Under the pieces are notes generated by a model. It was not told the origin of the DNA, searched no databases, and worked only from the letters and a program-made list of their open reading frames with translations. Of a stretch of 64,000 nucleotides of DNA, positions 26,928 through 37,334 are shown piece after piece. The DNA lies in assembly GCA_017550025.1 (NCBI GenBank), contig JAFYLU010000064.1, positions 1 through 64,000 on the forward strand, in the 5' to 3' direction. The DNA comes from Bacteroidales bacterium (lineage in GTDB: Bacteria; Bacteroidota; Bacteroidia; Bacteroidales; UBA932). Within the stretch, counting starts at the first letter, position 1. Each line of letters starts with the position of its first letter. The translations under genes and the position numbers were made by a program.

Positions 26928-28196
26928 ATGATAAACGGTGTAGCAGACTGCGGCCTCCAATATGCAGTGAAAAGGAGCGGATCCGCTGTCGGATATTGCG
27001 CCTTGAGCATAAGGTGCGGCACAAGGGACGAGGCCGGCTACCATGCCGGAATTGCCCATTTTACAGAACACACGCTGTTCAAGGGGACATCTCACAGAAG
27101 TGCCTCGGTCATAAACAGCTATCTTGAAAGGTTAGGCGGAGAACTCAATGCCTTCACCACAAAGGAGGAGATAGTCTTTCATGCCACAGTCCTGAAGGAA
27201 GACCTCAACAAGGCGGCAGACCTCCTGTTCGAGCTGGTTACATGCCCGGCATTTCCGGAGAATGAGATTCAGACAGAAAAGGGTGTGGTGATAGACGAGA
27301 TACACTCCTACAAGGACAGTCCTTCTGAAGACATATATGACCGTTTCGAGGAGATGATCTTCGAAGGTCATCCGCTCAGCGGAAACATACTCGGCACCAC
27401 GGCTTCGGTCAAGAAGATCAGCCGTGAGGAACTGATGAAATTCGTCAAGGAGAAATTCCTGCCATGCAGGATGGCGTTCACCATAGTGGCTGACATCGAT
27501 GAGTCAAGGATGGAAAAGAGCATTCTGAAGCTGGCCCGGAAGCATTTCGGCACAGAGCCGGTATCATGCAAGATCGCGAACGAATGCAGCGCAAGAGGAG
27601 AAGCCCCCTTCCATTGCGGCAATTACTCCCTTCCTGCGGCAGAACAATTCGACAAGACATTAAGCAAGAGGAACCATCAGGCCAACTGCGTGATAGGAGC
27701 CCTCGCGCCATCTTTGTATCAGGAGAGGGAGCGACTCGCTACCGTCCTTCTATGCAATATCCTCGGAGGTCCGGCAACCAACTCCATCCTCAACTCCGTA
27801 CTCCGCGAAAAGCATGGATGGGTCTATGGAGTAGAATGCGGCTACACCCAGTTCGCAGACACCGGCCTGGTCGCCATAACTTTGGGATGCGACAAGTCCA
27901 ATCTCGACAAATGCCTCTCGGCAATAAACAAGGAGATAGAGAAACTTCAGAACGAAGTCCTTTCCGAGCGCAGGCTGAAGGCCGCCAAGAAACAGCTTTT
28001 AGGTCAGATTGCAATAAGCGGAGACAATGGCGAGACTCAATGTCTTTCAATGGGAAAGAGTCTCCTTTCGTTCGGAAAGATCAATTCAGGAAAGGACAAC
28101 AGGACACTTGTGGAAAACATCAGTGCGGAAGACATCCGCGAAATGGCCTGCAGGATCTTTGACAAGGACAAGATTTCCAAACTGATTTACATTTAG
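26928..28196 (+). CDS. M16-family zinc peptidase
   Basis: The 422-residue protein carries the inverted zinc motif HFTEH (in AGIAHFTEHTLFKGT) and a downstream Glu in EIVFHATVLKED and EKGVVIDEI, as in M16B processing peptidases. The C-terminal half repeats the M16 fold (ILGGPATNSILNSVLREKHGWVYGVE). No signal peptide is seen, so it acts in the cytoplasm unless the start is misplaced. It sits 3 bp after the secreted hypothetical and 5 bp before the O-methyltransferase. Confidence 0.9.
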   Translation: MINGVADCGLQYAVKRSGSAVGYCALSIRCGTRDEAGYHAGIAHFTEHTLFKGTSHRSASVINSYLERLGGELNAFTTKEEIVFHATVLKEDLNKAADLLFELVTCPAFPENEIQTEKGVVIDEIHSYKDSPSEDIYDRFEEMIFEGHPLSGNILGTTASVKKISREELMKFVKEKFLPCRMAFTIVADIDESRMEKSILKLARKHFGTEPVSCKIANECSARGEAPFHCGNYSLPAAEQFDKTLSKRNHQANCVIGALAPSLYQERERLATVLLCNILGGPATNSILNSVLREKHGWVYGVECGYTQFADTGLVAITLGCDKSNLDKCLSAINKEIEKLQNEVLSERRLKAAKKQLLGQIAISGDNGETQCLSMGKSLLSFGKINSGKDNRTLVENISAEDIREMACRIFDKDKISKLIYI

Positions 28197-28201
28197 CAGC
28201 T

Positions 28202-28876
28202 ATGGAACATATTTACAAATATATTGAGGACCACGCCACACAGGAAAGCGAGGCATTGAAATGGGTGGCGAAACAGACGCACCTGAGGACAAATCACGCC
28301 CGCATGCTCTCCGGATCCATCCAGGGGGAACTCCTGCGCATCATCGTCCAGACTTCCGGAGCCAAAAGGATCCTGGAACTCGGAACATTCACCGGATATT
28401 CTGCCATCAGCCTTGCATCCGCCCTTCCATCGGACGGCCACCTGGATACGCTCGAGCTGAACGACGAGCTTGAAGACCTGATTCTTGAAGGCTTCGAGAG
28501 AGCCGGACTTGACGAGATCATAGAGCTGCATATCGGTGACTGCAAAGAGACACTCCGAAAGCTGCGCGTAGAAATAGGTCTGGACCAGAACAGTACCGCA
28601 AGCGATTCATCACGCCTTTACGATATCGTATATATGGACGCGAACAAACGCGAATACTGTGAATACTACGAGCTGGTCTTCGATATGGTACGCCCGGGCG
28701 GTCTCATTCTCGCAGACAACGTGCTCTGGGACGGGAAAGTCTGTCAGGACCCTCTACCCCAGGACAAGCAGACCCTCGGCATAGCCCGGTTCAACGACAT
28801 GGTGTCATCCGATCCTCGCGTAGAGTCCGTAATACTCCCGTTACGCGACGGACTGAATGTAATAAGAAAGAAATAA
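28202..28876 (+). CDS. Class I SAM-dependent O-methyltransferase (COMT/CCoAOMT-like)
   Basis: The 224-residue protein matches bacterial methyltransferase family 3. ILELGTFTGYSAISLA is the SAM-binding motif I, DIVYMDANKREYCEYYELV carries the metal-binding Asp, and ILADNVLWDGKV is motif III with the second metal ligand Asn. DGLNVIRKK at the C-terminus is also family-typical. The substrate (usually a catechol or hydroxyl group) is not predictable. It is the last gene of the 26070-28876 run and converges on murA across 20 bp with no obvious terminator. Confidence 0.9.
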   Translation: MEHIYKYIEDHATQESEALKWVAKQTHLRTNHARMLSGSIQGELLRIIVQTSGAKRILELGTFTGYSAISLASALPSDGHLDTLELNDELEDLILEGFERAGLDEIIELHIGDCKETLRKLRVEIGLDQNSTASDSSRLYDIVYMDANKREYCEYYELVFDMVRPGGLILADNVLWDGKVCQDPLPQDKQTLGIARFNDMVSSDPRVESVILPLRDGLNVIRKK

Positions 28877-28896
28877 CGACGCTGGCGAGAATAATG

Positions 28897-30210
28897 CTAC
28901 TGGCGGGTAATGCGGGCGCCGAGAGCATTAAGACGGACATCTATATCCTCATAACCTCTGTCTATCTGATCAATATTGCTTATGACGCTTGTGCCCTTTG
29001 CAGACATAGCAGCTATCAGGAGCGCGATTCCGGCACGTATGTCCGGTGAGGCCATCTTACCTGCACGCAACTGATACTTATGGTCATGTCCGACAACGAC
29101 TGCTCTATGAGGATCGCAGAGAATGATCTGCGCACCCATATCGATAAGCTTGTCCACAAAGAAGAGTCTGCTCTCGAACATCTTCTGGTGTATCAGCACA
29201 CTTCCCTTGCACTGGGTCGCCATTACAAGGATAACACTCAAAAGGTCCGGTGAAAGGCCTGGCCATGGCGCGTCCGCAATATTCAGAATCGATCCGTCAA
29301 GGAATGAATCTATCACATAGCTTTCCTGCTCAGGAACATATATATCATCGCCACGACGCTCAAGATTAACTCCCAGCTTACGGAATACACCCGGAATCAT
29401 GCCGAGCTGATCATATGCAACATCCTTGATTGTGATACTGCTGCGGTTCATTGCAGCCAATGCGATGAAAGAACCTATCTCGATCATATCCGGAAGGATA
29501 CGATGCTCTGTTCCTCCAAGCGACTCGACTCCGGTGACAGTCAGAAGATTGGACCCGATTCCCTCGATTTTTGCTCCCATGCTTACGAGCATCTTGCAGA
29601 GCTGCTGCAGATATGGCTCGCAGGCGGCATTATATATTGTGGTGACCCCTTTGGCAAGAACAGCAGCCATGACTATATTGGCGGTGCCGGTGACTGAGGC
29701 CTCATCCAGAAGCATGTACTTTCCTTCCAGAGAGCATCCCTCCGGGACATGCAGATAAAAGGCCTTCTTGTCATGGTCATATTCCTGCTCTGCACCCAGA
29801 TGCATGAATCCGAGGATATGGGTATCAACCCTGCGACGTCCGATCTGGTCTCCGCCCGGCTTCGGGAAATACGCCCTGCCGAAACGTGCAAGCAAAGGTC
29901 CAACCACCATGACAGACCCACGGAGCTTTGCACACTTGTCCACAAAGTCAGAACTCATTACATATCCGGCATCAATCTGATCAGCCTTGAAGGTATATAC
30001 ACCCTTCTCATGACGCGTAACCTTCACACCCATACTCTCAAGCAACAGGATAAGGTTCCTGATATCAAGAATCTCCGGTATATTCGAGATCCTGACCTCT
30101 TCCTTGGTAAGAAGCACCGCGCTTATGATCTGCAAGGCCTCATTCTTGGCCCCCTGCGGCCTGATAGTTCCGCTGAGCCTATTTCCTCCCTCAACTATAA
30201 ATGAACTCAT
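28897..30210 (-). CDS. murA: UDP-N-acetylglucosamine 1-carboxyvinyltransferase (Asp-type)
   Basis: MurA performs the first committed step of peptidoglycan synthesis, adding enolpyruvate to UDP-GlcNAc. GTIRPQGAKNEALQI gives the conserved Lys-Asn pair. The active-site loop PKPGGDQIGRRRVDTHI has Asp (residue 121 from this start) where E. coli has Cys115. That substitution is known to make MurA insensitive to fosfomycin. I start at 30210 (MSSFIVEGGNRLSG); an in-frame ATG at 30234 would overlap murB. murB lies 16 bp upstream, so the two genes form a unit. The protein has 437 residues. Confidence 0.95.
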   Translation of the reverse strand: MSSFIVEGGNRLSGTIRPQGAKNEALQIISAVLLTKEEVRISNIPEILDIRNLILLLESMGVKVTRHEKGVYTFKADQIDAGYVMSSDFVDKCAKLRGSVMVVGPLLARFGRAYFPKPGGDQIGRRRVDTHILGFMHLGAEQEYDHDKKAFYLHVPEGCSLEGKYMLLDEASVTGTANIVMAAVLAKGVTTIYNAACEPYLQQLCKMLVSMGAKIEGIGSNLLTVTGVESLGGTEHRILPDMIEIGSFIALAAMNRSSITIKDVAYDQLGMIPGVFRKLGVNLERRGDDIYVPEQESYVIDSFLDGSILNIADAPWPGLSPDLLSVILVMATQCKGSVLIHQKMFESRLFFVDKLIDMGAQIILCDPHRAVVVGHDHKYQLRAGKMASPDIRAGIALLIAAMSAKGTSVISNIDQIDRGYEDIDVRLNALGARITRQ

Positions 30211-30226
30211 ATCTTGTAGTTTGCTT

Positions 30227-31297
30227 TTATACATGTTCCACTTCAGGGTGCAGTTCCACTGAGAACTTTGCCTTGACTGAAGCTATTATGCGTTTTTCCA
30301 GACCTATGATCTCTTCAGGATAAGCCTCCCCGGTATAATTGACTATCACCAAAGGCTGCTTGTCCCATACTGCGGCACCTCCGCTGCGACGCCCCTTCCA
30401 GCCACACTGCTCTATCATCCATGCAGCCGGAACCTTGACAGTCCCATCCGGAAGGTCATAATGCGGCACTCTATAGTCAGCACCATGTTCTGACTTTGCA
30501 GCAGTCTCTATCTGCGCGAAATGCTCCGCGCTGATGACAGGATTCTTGAAGAAGCTTCCGGCACTTCCCACGACAGAAGGCTCCGGGAGTTTCTCTTTAC
30601 GGATACGGATGATGACTTTCCTGACAAGCGACGGAGTCAGAGTCTTCTCATCTCCACCGGTGCTTCGCTCCAGCTGGGCTTCAACTGCCTCCTTCAGGTG
30701 TCCGTAATCCAGTTTTGGCTGCGGGTTACGGGTCAATGCAAAGACAACATGGGTCACGATGAATCTGCCTTTGACTTCCGGATCCTTGAACACAGAGTCG
30801 CGATAACCGTATCCGCATTCGCTGACATCGAACTTCACGAACTCCTCTTCCTCCGTATCATAGCAATACACCGAATGTATGACATCCTTTACCTCCACTC
30901 CATATGCACCGATATTCTGCACTGCGGAAGCTCCCACTTCACCAGGGATGTATGAAAGATTCTCCACACCCCAGAGTCCTTCCTTTGCAGCCCATGCACA
31001 GAAATCATCGAAAACGACTCCTGCACCGACCGAAACGAGAACCGGATCTTCTGGTGAGGCACCTTCATTGAGGATTTCAATGAAGCTGATCTTCGAATGA
31101 AGGACAGTACCCTTGAAATCATCGGTAAAGAGCAGATTGCTTCCGCCACCTATATGCAGTACAGGCCTTGCCAGCTCTTCAAACTCGATATCCACAAGGT
31201 CGGCCACCGAATCATACTCGACGAAGCAGCGGGCCTTTACCTTCATTCCGAAGGTGTTCATCTTTGTCAGATCCTGATAATAGGTTGTCTTTATCAT
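30227..31297 (-). CDS. murB: UDP-N-acetylenolpyruvoylglucosamine reductase
   Basis: The 356-residue FAD enzyme reduces the MurA product to UDP-MurNAc. VLHIGGGSNLLF and IPGEVGASAVQNIGAYGVEV are the FAD-binding motifs, and GSAGSFFKNPVI contains the catalytic Ser. The C-terminal AWMIEQCGWKGRRSGGAAVW is normal. It is of type I (E. coli-like) by length. It is placed directly upstream of murA in the same direction. The hairpin at 31345-31376 separates it from metG. Confidence 0.95.
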   Translation of the reverse strand: MIKTTYYQDLTKMNTFGMKVKARCFVEYDSVADLVDIEFEELARPVLHIGGGSNLLFTDDFKGTVLHSKISFIEILNEGASPEDPVLVSVGAGVVFDDFCAWAAKEGLWGVENLSYIPGEVGASAVQNIGAYGVEVKDVIHSVYCYDTEEEEFVKFDVSECGYGYRDSVFKDPEVKGRFIVTHVVFALTRNPQPKLDYGHLKEAVEAQLERSTGGDEKTLTPSLVRKVIIRIRKEKLPEPSVVGSAGSFFKNPVISAEHFAQIETAAKSEHGADYRVPHYDLPDGTVKVPAAWMIEQCGWKGRRSGGAAVWDKQPLVIVNYTGEAYPEEIIGLEKRIIASVKAKFSVELHPEVEHV

Positions 31298-31344
31298 CTT
31301 TTTCAGCGCAGCATCTAAACTATTATACTTCAGTCACTTATCTA

Positions 31345-31376
31345 TATCACGGTTGCGCAAAAACACACAACCGTGA
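31345..31376. terminator. Hairpin between metG and murB, possible metG terminator
   Basis: A perfect 10-bp stem (31345-31354 with 31367-31376) with a 12-nt loop, extendable by A/T pairs with a bulge. It lies 28 bp past the metG stop. There is no long T-run, so its strength is uncertain. Confidence 0.6.
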
Positions 31377-31403
31377 TTATACAATCATTTAAGAATCAGA
31401 CAA

Positions 31404-33599
31404 TTAGCCGATTTCGGCTCCGTTGCAGAGGGTCTCCGCTGGGGTGATGAAACGCATCTTTCCGTCGTTCTGACGAGCCATCAGGATCATACCCTTCGAC
31501 TCGATGCCACGGATCTTGCGTGGAGCAAGGTTGGCAAGGATACATATCTGCTTGCCCACCATCTCTTCTGGAGAATACTGCTCGGCAATGCCTGAAACGA
31601 TGACCCTCTTGTCGATACCTGTATCGATTGTAAGCTTGAGGAGCTTGTCTGTCTTCGGCACACGCTCTGCCTCAAGGACTGTAGCGGTACGGATGTCCAT
31701 CTTGCCGAAATCATCAAATGTACATTCCTCCTTCTGCGGAGTCACGACAGCAGCTTCAGCAGCCTTGGCCGCAGCCTCACGCTCTGCACGGATAGTCTCA
31801 AGACGGGCGATCTGTGCGTCAACAACCTCATCCTCGATCTTTGCAAAGAGAAGTGTGGCCTGGTTGAGCTGATGTCCGGCAGGAAGAATCGAAGTCTTGC
31901 CGAGGTCGTCCCATGAAAGTGTGAGAGGCTGATCAAGGGCAAGAGTCACAGGATCACCTGTTGTAACTGACGAAGTATGAAGCGCAGCTCCCTCTCCTGC
32001 AGTATAGATATTTTCACTAACAGACCCCTCCTCGCCTGCACGATGGTCAAAACCAGCTGTAACACCCACATTAAGGATACCGCGGAGCTTTTCTGACGAG
32101 AACGGAAGGAAAGGCTCGAACGCAATTGCAAGAGCTGCACATATCTGAAGAGAAACATTCAGGATGGAAGCTGTTCTGTCCATATCTGTCTTTGCCACCT
32201 TCCATGGCTCTGTATCTGTGAGATATTTGTTTCCGAGACGTGCGATGTTCATTGCCTCCTTGAGAGCCTCGCGGAACTTGTAGCCGTCAAGATATTTCTC
32301 CATAGCCTCACGCAATGGCTGGATCTGTGCAAGTGTCTCAGCATCGATAGCCTCCGGCTTGAGGTCGGCAGGAACCTTGCCTTCGAAATACTTATGGGTA
32401 AGTACGATCGCACGGTTCACGAAGTTACCGAGAATAGCAACAAGTTCGCTGTTGTTGCGTGCCTGGAAATCCTTCCATGAGAAATCATTGTCCTTTGTCT
32501 CCGGTGCATTTGCAGTGAGGACATAACGGAGGACATCCTCCTGTCCAGGGAACTGCTCAAGATACTCGTGGAGCCATACGGCCCATCCGCGAGAAGTGGA
32601 GATCTTGTCACCCTCAAGGTTAAGGAACTCATTTGCAGGCACATTGTCCGGAAGGATATAGCTTCCGTCAGCCTTGAGCATAGACGGGAACACGATACAG
32701 TGGAATACGATATTGTCCTTTCCGATGAAGTGAACGAGCTTCGTATCCTCGCTCTTCCACCATTTCTCCCAGCTCTGCGGCAGAAGCTCCTGTGTATTCG
32801 ATATATAGCCGATAGGAGCGTCAAACCAAACATAAAGCACCTTTCCGTCAGAGCCTTCCACAGGTACGGGAACGCCCCAGTTAAGGTCACGGCTCACCGC
32901 ACGCGGCTGAAGACCGCCGTCAATCCAGCTCTTGCACTGACCGTATACATTGCTCCTCCACTCCTTATGACCGTCGAGAATCCACTCCGAGAGCCATTTC
33001 TCATACTGGTCGAGAGGGAGATACCAATGCTTGGTCTCCTTCTTCACGAGCTCGCCGCCGCTGAGGGCTGACTTTGGATTGATGAGTTCGTCCGGGCTCA
33101 ATGTAGCACCGCATTTCTCGCACTGGTCGCCATATGCACCTTCTGCTCCGCATCGTGGACATGTACCGGTGATGTAACGGTCCGCAAGGAAAGTCTTGCT
33201 TTCCTCATCATAGTACTGCTCGCTCACCTTCTCGATGAACTTTCCTTCATCATAAAGCTTGCGGAAATAATCAGCCGCATTCTTGTGATGAGTCTTTGAA
33301 GAAGTCCTCGAATAGATATCGAAGTTGATTCCGAGACCTGTGAAGGAATCCTTGATGATCTTGTGATATCTGTCGACGATATCCTGCGGGGTACATCCCT
33401 CCTTCTGCGCCTTGATGGTGATAGGAACACCATGCTCGTCGGAACCGCATACATAAAGTACATCTTCCCCCTTCATCCTCAAGTACCTCACATAAATGTC
33501 AGCAGGTACATACACACCGGCAAGATGACCGATGTGGACAGGGCCGTTAGCATATGGCAATGCACATGTAACAAGTGTTCTGTTGAATTTCTTTTCCAT
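31404..33599 (-). CDS. metG: Methionyl-tRNA synthetase
   Basis: The 731-residue class I synthetase charges tRNA-Met. HIGH is in [10 protein letters not shown], the zinc module has [18 protein letters not shown], and the KMSKS loop reads DKISTSRGW, a common variant. A C-terminal OB-fold tRNA-binding domain (from about 630; [20 protein letters not shown]) is attached, as usual in Bacteroidetes. I start at 33599 ([16 protein letters not shown]) rather than the ATG at 33626, which would bring the start right up to dnaG. It is downstream of dnaG with a 27-bp gap. Confidence 0.96.
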   Translation of the reverse strand: MEKKFNRTLVTCALPYANGPVHIGHLAGVYVPADIYVRYLRMKGEDVLYVCGSDEHGVPITIKAQKEGCTPQDIVDRYHKIIKDSFTGLGINFDIYSRTSSKTHHKNAADYFRKLYDEGKFIEKVSEQYYDEESKTFLADRYITGTCPRCGAEGAYGDQCEKCGATLSPDELINPKSALSGGELVKKETKHWYLPLDQYEKWLSEWILDGHKEWRSNVYGQCKSWIDGGLQPRAVSRDLNWGVPVPVEGSDGKVLYVWFDAPIGYISNTQELLPQSWEKWWKSEDTKLVHFIGKDNIVFHCIVFPSMLKADGSYILPDNVPANEFLNLEGDKISTSRGWAVWLHEYLEQFPGQEDVLRYVLTANAPETKDNDFSWKDFQARNNSELVAILGNFVNRAIVLTHKYFEGKVPADLKPEAIDAETLAQIQPLREAMEKYLDGYKFREALKEAMNIARLGNKYLTDTEPWKVAKTDMDRTASILNVSLQICAALAIAFEPFLPFSSEKLRGILNVGVTAGFDHRAGEEGSVSENIYTAGEGAALHTSSVTTGDPVTLALDQPLTLSWDDLGKTSILPAGHQLNQATLLFAKIEDEVVDAQIARLETIRAEREAAAKAAEAAVVTPQKEECTFDDFGKMDIRTATVLEAERVPKTDKLLKLTIDTGIDKRVIVSGIAEQYSPEEMVGKQICILANLAPRKIRGIESKGMILMARQNDGKMRFITPAETLCNGAEIG

Positions 33600-33626
33600 G
33601 CTATATATTGTTTTCGTTATTTTCAT

Positions 33627-35696
33627 CTATACCCTGCCGAGCTCGTTGTTAAGCTTCGTGCGGGCTCTGTTGTAGTCACTGATCTTTGCAAGAATCTCTA
33701 TCTGCCTGTCAGGATCCTGCTCGACGGTCAGTCTGGCGGTCAGATCCTTCAATATCAGTTCTATCTTCTTGCAATGATATGCAAGCAATGTCTTCGGAAT
33801 GTACTGCACCAGCCTTGTCGAAGTCGCCGTAAGTGACTGCTCATAATTCTTCACAGTGATCTGATACTTTTCAATAAGCAGTTCCTTCGCCACAGCCGCA
33901 ATCTCCGGATCCATACTGTTCAGAAGCCTTGTCTGAATCTGCTGCTGGGTCAGCCCCTCGTCATACAACTGGAAATATGTCTCATAAACCTTTCTGAACG
34001 AGAGATTCACAAAATCCGTCTCATCATCGGCCAGGATGCCGTCTATGAACTCCGCGACATTGACATCCTCCCCTTCGATATAATATTTCGAATCGACATC
34101 AAACTGAAGTTCCGTGCGTCCTTCCTCGAGTATGAATCCGAGAAGTTCCTTCTCGCATGGCTCAAGATAAGGCTCGTTTATCACTACCGGGCCTTCCTGC
34201 TGCACCGGAGGGATGGCATCATATACAGGTTCACCGTAATCTTCCGGATAATAGTCATCCGGCATCGGAGGAGGCACATCCATGCCGTCAGGAGACTGGT
34301 ATTCCGTCGGGTGAGGCTGTGAACCTGGGTAAGGCTGCTGACTTCTGGAAGCCCTCTGCTCTTCGCGCTCCCTCTGCTTCTTGTCGGCAAGAAGCATTTC
34401 CGTACGGGTGGCGGCAACCCTTTCCGTCATCAGACGCTCATCAATCTCGAACTTGTCCGAACATGTACGCACATATACGGCCCTTATCACGGCATCCGGT
34501 ATCAGGGCGATCGTGTCCGCGATGTCATTGATCAGGTTCGCCCTTTTGATAGGATCGTTAGCGGCCTCACCCAGAAGCAGGTTCGTCTTGAAATTGATGA
34601 AGTCCTGCTCATTGCGGACAATATAGTCCTGCACCTGCTCCAACGTATGCCTTCGGGAGAAGTCATCCGGATCCTGTCCGTCAGGAAGAAGCACGATCTT
34701 GACATTCATTCCCTCCTTCAGCACAAGCCCGATTCCCCTCAAGGCCGCCTTTATTCCGGCACCGTCGCCGTCATATATGATAGTCACATTATTGGTGAAC
34801 TTCCTGATGAGACGTACCTGCTCTACTGTGAGAGAGGTACCGCTCGAAGCCACCACATTACTGATTCCGAGCTGATGCATCGACAGCACATCAAGGTAGC
34901 CTTCCACAAGGATGCATTTATCCTGACGCGCCATCTCGTTCTTTGCGAAGTATATTCCGTAAAGAGAACGGCTCTTCACATAGATCTCCGTCTCCGGAGA
35001 ATTCACATATTTCGCTACTGTCTTGTCAGTCTTCAGGGTACGGCCTCCGAATGCGATGACACGGCCGCTTGCAGAATGCACCGGAAAGATCACACGGTCA
35101 TAGAAACGGTCCACCAGACGGCCGTCATCATACTTGATGCACAGGCCTGTCTCTATAAGGAATTCCTCCTTATATCCTGCCCCACGTGCTGCATCAGCCA
35201 AGGCCTTGCGGCTCAAAGGAGCCCATCCGAGTCCGAATTTCCTTATGGTCTCATCCTCAAGACCGCGGCTGCGGAAATATGCAAGGGCTATAGTCTGGCC
35301 TTCCTGTGTCTGGAGATTCTCATGAAAGAACTTTCCTGCGAATTCCGATACGAGCATGAGGCTTTCATGCTTCTGTCTCTGCGCGATCTCCTCCGCACTT
35401 TCCTCCTTCTCGACAACCTCGATATGATACTTCTTTGCAAGATATTTCAAGGCTTCCGTATAGGACATGTTCTCATGTTCCATAACGAAGCCGACTGCAG
35501 TGCCGGACTTTCCGCATCCGAAGCATTTGTATATGCCTTTCGCAGCGGAAACGGAAAAAGACGGGGTCTTCTCGTTATGGAAAGGGCAGCATGCGATATA
35601 ATTGGAACCTCGTTTCTTCAATGTTACGAAGTCCCCTACCACATCCACGATCTGCGACGAATCGAGAATCCTGTTTACCGTCTCGTGAGGTATCAT
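33627..35696 (-). CDS. dnaG: DNA primase
   Basis: The 689-residue primase makes RNA primers for replication. The N-terminal CHC2 zinc finger is CCPFHNEKTPSFSV...YKCFGCGKSG, the TOPRIM core includes CILVEGYLDVLSMHQ and IYDGDGAGIKAA, and the C-terminal part (about 510-689) should bind the DnaB helicase. A Pro/Tyr/Asp-rich linker near 440-490 separates core and C-terminal domain. The DUF308 gene upstream ends with TAG directly abutting this ATG, suggesting translational coupling. Confidence 0.95.
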   Translation of the reverse strand: MIPHETVNRILDSSQIVDVVGDFVTLKKRGSNYIACCPFHNEKTPSFSVSAAKGIYKCFGCGKSGTAVGFVMEHENMSYTEALKYLAKKYHIEVVEKEESAEEIAQRQKHESLMLVSEFAGKFFHENLQTQEGQTIALAYFRSRGLEDETIRKFGLGWAPLSRKALADAARGAGYKEEFLIETGLCIKYDDGRLVDRFYDRVIFPVHSASGRVIAFGGRTLKTDKTVAKYVNSPETEIYVKSRSLYGIYFAKNEMARQDKCILVEGYLDVLSMHQLGISNVVASSGTSLTVEQVRLIRKFTNNVTIIYDGDGAGIKAALRGIGLVLKEGMNVKIVLLPDGQDPDDFSRRHTLEQVQDYIVRNEQDFINFKTNLLLGEAANDPIKRANLINDIADTIALIPDAVIRAVYVRTCSDKFEIDERLMTERVAATRTEMLLADKKQREREEQRASRSQQPYPGSQPHPTEYQSPDGMDVPPPMPDDYYPEDYGEPVYDAIPPVQQEGPVVINEPYLEPCEKELLGFILEEGRTELQFDVDSKYYIEGEDVNVAEFIDGILADDETDFVNLSFRKVYETYFQLYDEGLTQQQIQTRLLNSMDPEIAAVAKELLIEKYQITVKNYEQSLTATSTRLVQYIPKTLLAYHCKKIELILKDLTARLTVEQDPDRQIEILAKISDYNRARTKLNNELGRV

Positions 35697-36329
35697 CTAC
35701 TGCTCGTCTACCTTTTCATAATCAACATCCTTCACATCATCAAGTCCGCTCTCATTCACAGCGGGCTGCTCCGATACGGGAGCCTGATGGATCTCATACT
35801 CGTCAATGGCCTTCTTGACCCTCCACGACGAAAGGAATTCAGAAGCACCGTAGACGATCAGAGCCGCACCAGCGATCATCACCATCACAGACTCCGCAAA
35901 AGGATTGAAAAGTATGAATCCGCCCACAAGGGTCACTACTGTCGGAAGGAGGAACGCCCCCAGACCAAGACCGATGATACGCCTTGCACCAAAAAGAGCG
36001 GCAATCTGCACCACTCCGAAAGCAAGGAGGACGAATCCGATCAGATATATCATGAACTTCGCAATGAAGCCGGGGAAAAGGAAGAGCACAAGGCCCAGAA
36101 GCACATCCACCAGAGCATTGAAGGACATCAGCGGAAGAGCTCCCTTCTCCTTATCACGAAGTCCTACAAAGAGGGACACCAGACCGGATGCCAGAAGAAA
36201 AGCTGCGATAACCTTCACAACTGTAGTGAGGGCCTTTTCAGGACTTATCACCATAAGTACACCTATAACCAATGCTATCAAGGCCCTCAAAGGTCCGTTG
36301 ACCCTGCTCTTATAACCAAATGTAAACAT
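35697..36329 (-). CDS. DUF308/HdeD-family membrane protein
   Basis: The 210-residue protein has six predicted membrane helices between residues 12 and 165, arranged as three hairpins (for example ALIALVIGVLMVI, VIAAFLLASGLVSLFVG, FMIYLIGFVLLAFGVVQIA). A charged cytoplasmic tail of about 40 residues follows. This is the HdeD/DUF308 pattern; HdeD in E. coli is linked to acid resistance, but function here is unknown. It is the first gene of a DUF308-dnaG-metG run. A minus-strand TAAGTTTG box lies at 36349-36356, 20 bp upstream. Confidence 0.85.
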   Translation of the reverse strand: MFTFGYKSRVNGPLRALIALVIGVLMVISPEKALTTVVKVIAAFLLASGLVSLFVGLRDKEKGALPLMSFNALVDVLLGLVLFLFPGFIAKFMIYLIGFVLLAFGVVQIAALFGARRIIGLGLGAFLLPTVVTLVGGFILFNPFAESVMVMIAGAALIVYGASEFLSSWRVKKAIDEYEIHQAPVSEQPAVNESGLDDVKDVDYEKVDEQ

Positions 36330-36348
36330 CTGTATTTCAATTAAATGT

Positions 36349-36455
36349 CAAACTTATTCAATGTACATCATGCGAGGATGCCACTGAAGATCAGCTGCAA
36401 CCGCAGTACACATCTGCACATTAAATGCAAAAATAGGAATTTTTTGCTATTTTTG
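36349..36455. promoter_or_regulatory. Divergent -7 boxes between DUF308 and PHP genes
   Basis: Minus-strand TAAGTTTG (36349-36356) precedes the DUF308-dnaG-metG run. Plus-strand TATTTTTG (36448-36455) lies 24 bp before the PHP gene. The 150-base gap otherwise shows nothing clear. Confidence 0.5.
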
Positions 36456-36479
36456 CGGCCGTTTTTTCGCTTAATCAGC

Positions 36480-37307
36480 ATGGTTTTATTCGACAACCAT
36501 AATCACAGTCAGTTTTCTTTTGACGGGAGCAGGACCACCGTTGAAAGCAGTGCCCGTGCCGCCATCCGTGCAGGTCTCGGAGGAATCTGCTTTTCAGACC
36601 ATTGCGACTTTTATGTCCCCCCGATGAAGGCATCATTCGAGAACGTCCTCCCGGAATATTTCGATGTGTCGCAGCAGCAGGCGGAAATAGACAGAGTCCA
36701 GAAGATCATTGGAGACGACATCAAGATTCTGAAAGGAATAGAGATCGGAATGTACGAAGAATGTCATGAGCCTATCAGACGCACATTGGAAGAAAATTCA
36801 TTCGACCAGGTCCTCGCATCTGTCCACTACATCGAACAGACTGACCCATATTACGGGGGATATTACGAAGGAAAAGAGTGGAAAGATGCATACGGAAGAT
36901 ATCTCGAAACGATATACCGCGAGATGAAATGGCTCAAGGATTTCGACATAATGGGACATTATGACTATATAGTCCGGTATGCCTCATACCCGCAGACCTC
37001 GATCCGCTACCGCGATTTCAGCGACATCTTCGACGAGATGTTCCGCTACCTGATCCACGAAGGCAAAGCGCTGGAAATCAACACCAAAAGCTATGAAGGT
37101 CATCGCGGACGCATAGTAGAGCTCGACCATGACGTACTCCTGCGCTACCGCGAAATGGGAGGCGAGATCATCAGCCTCGGTTCAGATTCCCACGAACCTT
37201 CACGAGTCGGAGCATCATTCGCAACTCATGCAGCACTCCTGAAGTCCCTGGGCTTCCGCTGGAGCGCACATTACGAATCACGCAAGCTGGTGCAGCTGCC
37301 GTTATAA
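36480..37307 (+). CDS. PHP-domain phosphoesterase, histidinol-phosphatase (HisJ)-like
   Basis: The 275-residue PHP fold has metal-binding motifs DNHNHSQFSFDG (HxH), FSDHCDFY, a Glu in GIEIGMYEE, LASVHYIE, DIMGHYDYI and SLGSDSHEPSRVG. This set is that of HisK/HisJ-type histidinol phosphatases, which hydrolyse histidinol phosphate in His synthesis. No other his gene is nearby, so another phosphate ester is possible. The start at 36480 (MVLFDNHNHS) follows a TATTTTTG box and matches the family. An in-frame ATG at 36345 is rejected because it would place the promoter box within the gene. A strong bidirectional terminator follows. Confidence 0.87.
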   Translation: MVLFDNHNHSQFSFDGSRTTVESSARAAIRAGLGGICFSDHCDFYVPPMKASFENVLPEYFDVSQQQAEIDRVQKIIGDDIKILKGIEIGMYEECHEPIRRTLEENSFDQVLASVHYIEQTDPYYGGYYEGKEWKDAYGRYLETIYREMKWLKDFDIMGHYDYIVRYASYPQTSIRYRDFSDIFDEMFRYLIHEGKALEINTKSYEGHRGRIVELDHDVLLRYREMGGEIISLGSDSHEPSRVGASFATHAALLKSLGFRWSAHYESRKLVQLPL

Positions 37308-37334
37308 AGCATAGTCATTCATGGAAATAAAAGC

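Noticed and set aside
34647..36344. 565-codon open frame on the plus strand
   Set aside because: It lies antisense to dnaG and the DUF308 gene, has low-complexity His/Cys/Lys-rich composition, no recognisable domain and no promoter; it is a by-product of the coding bias of the real genes.
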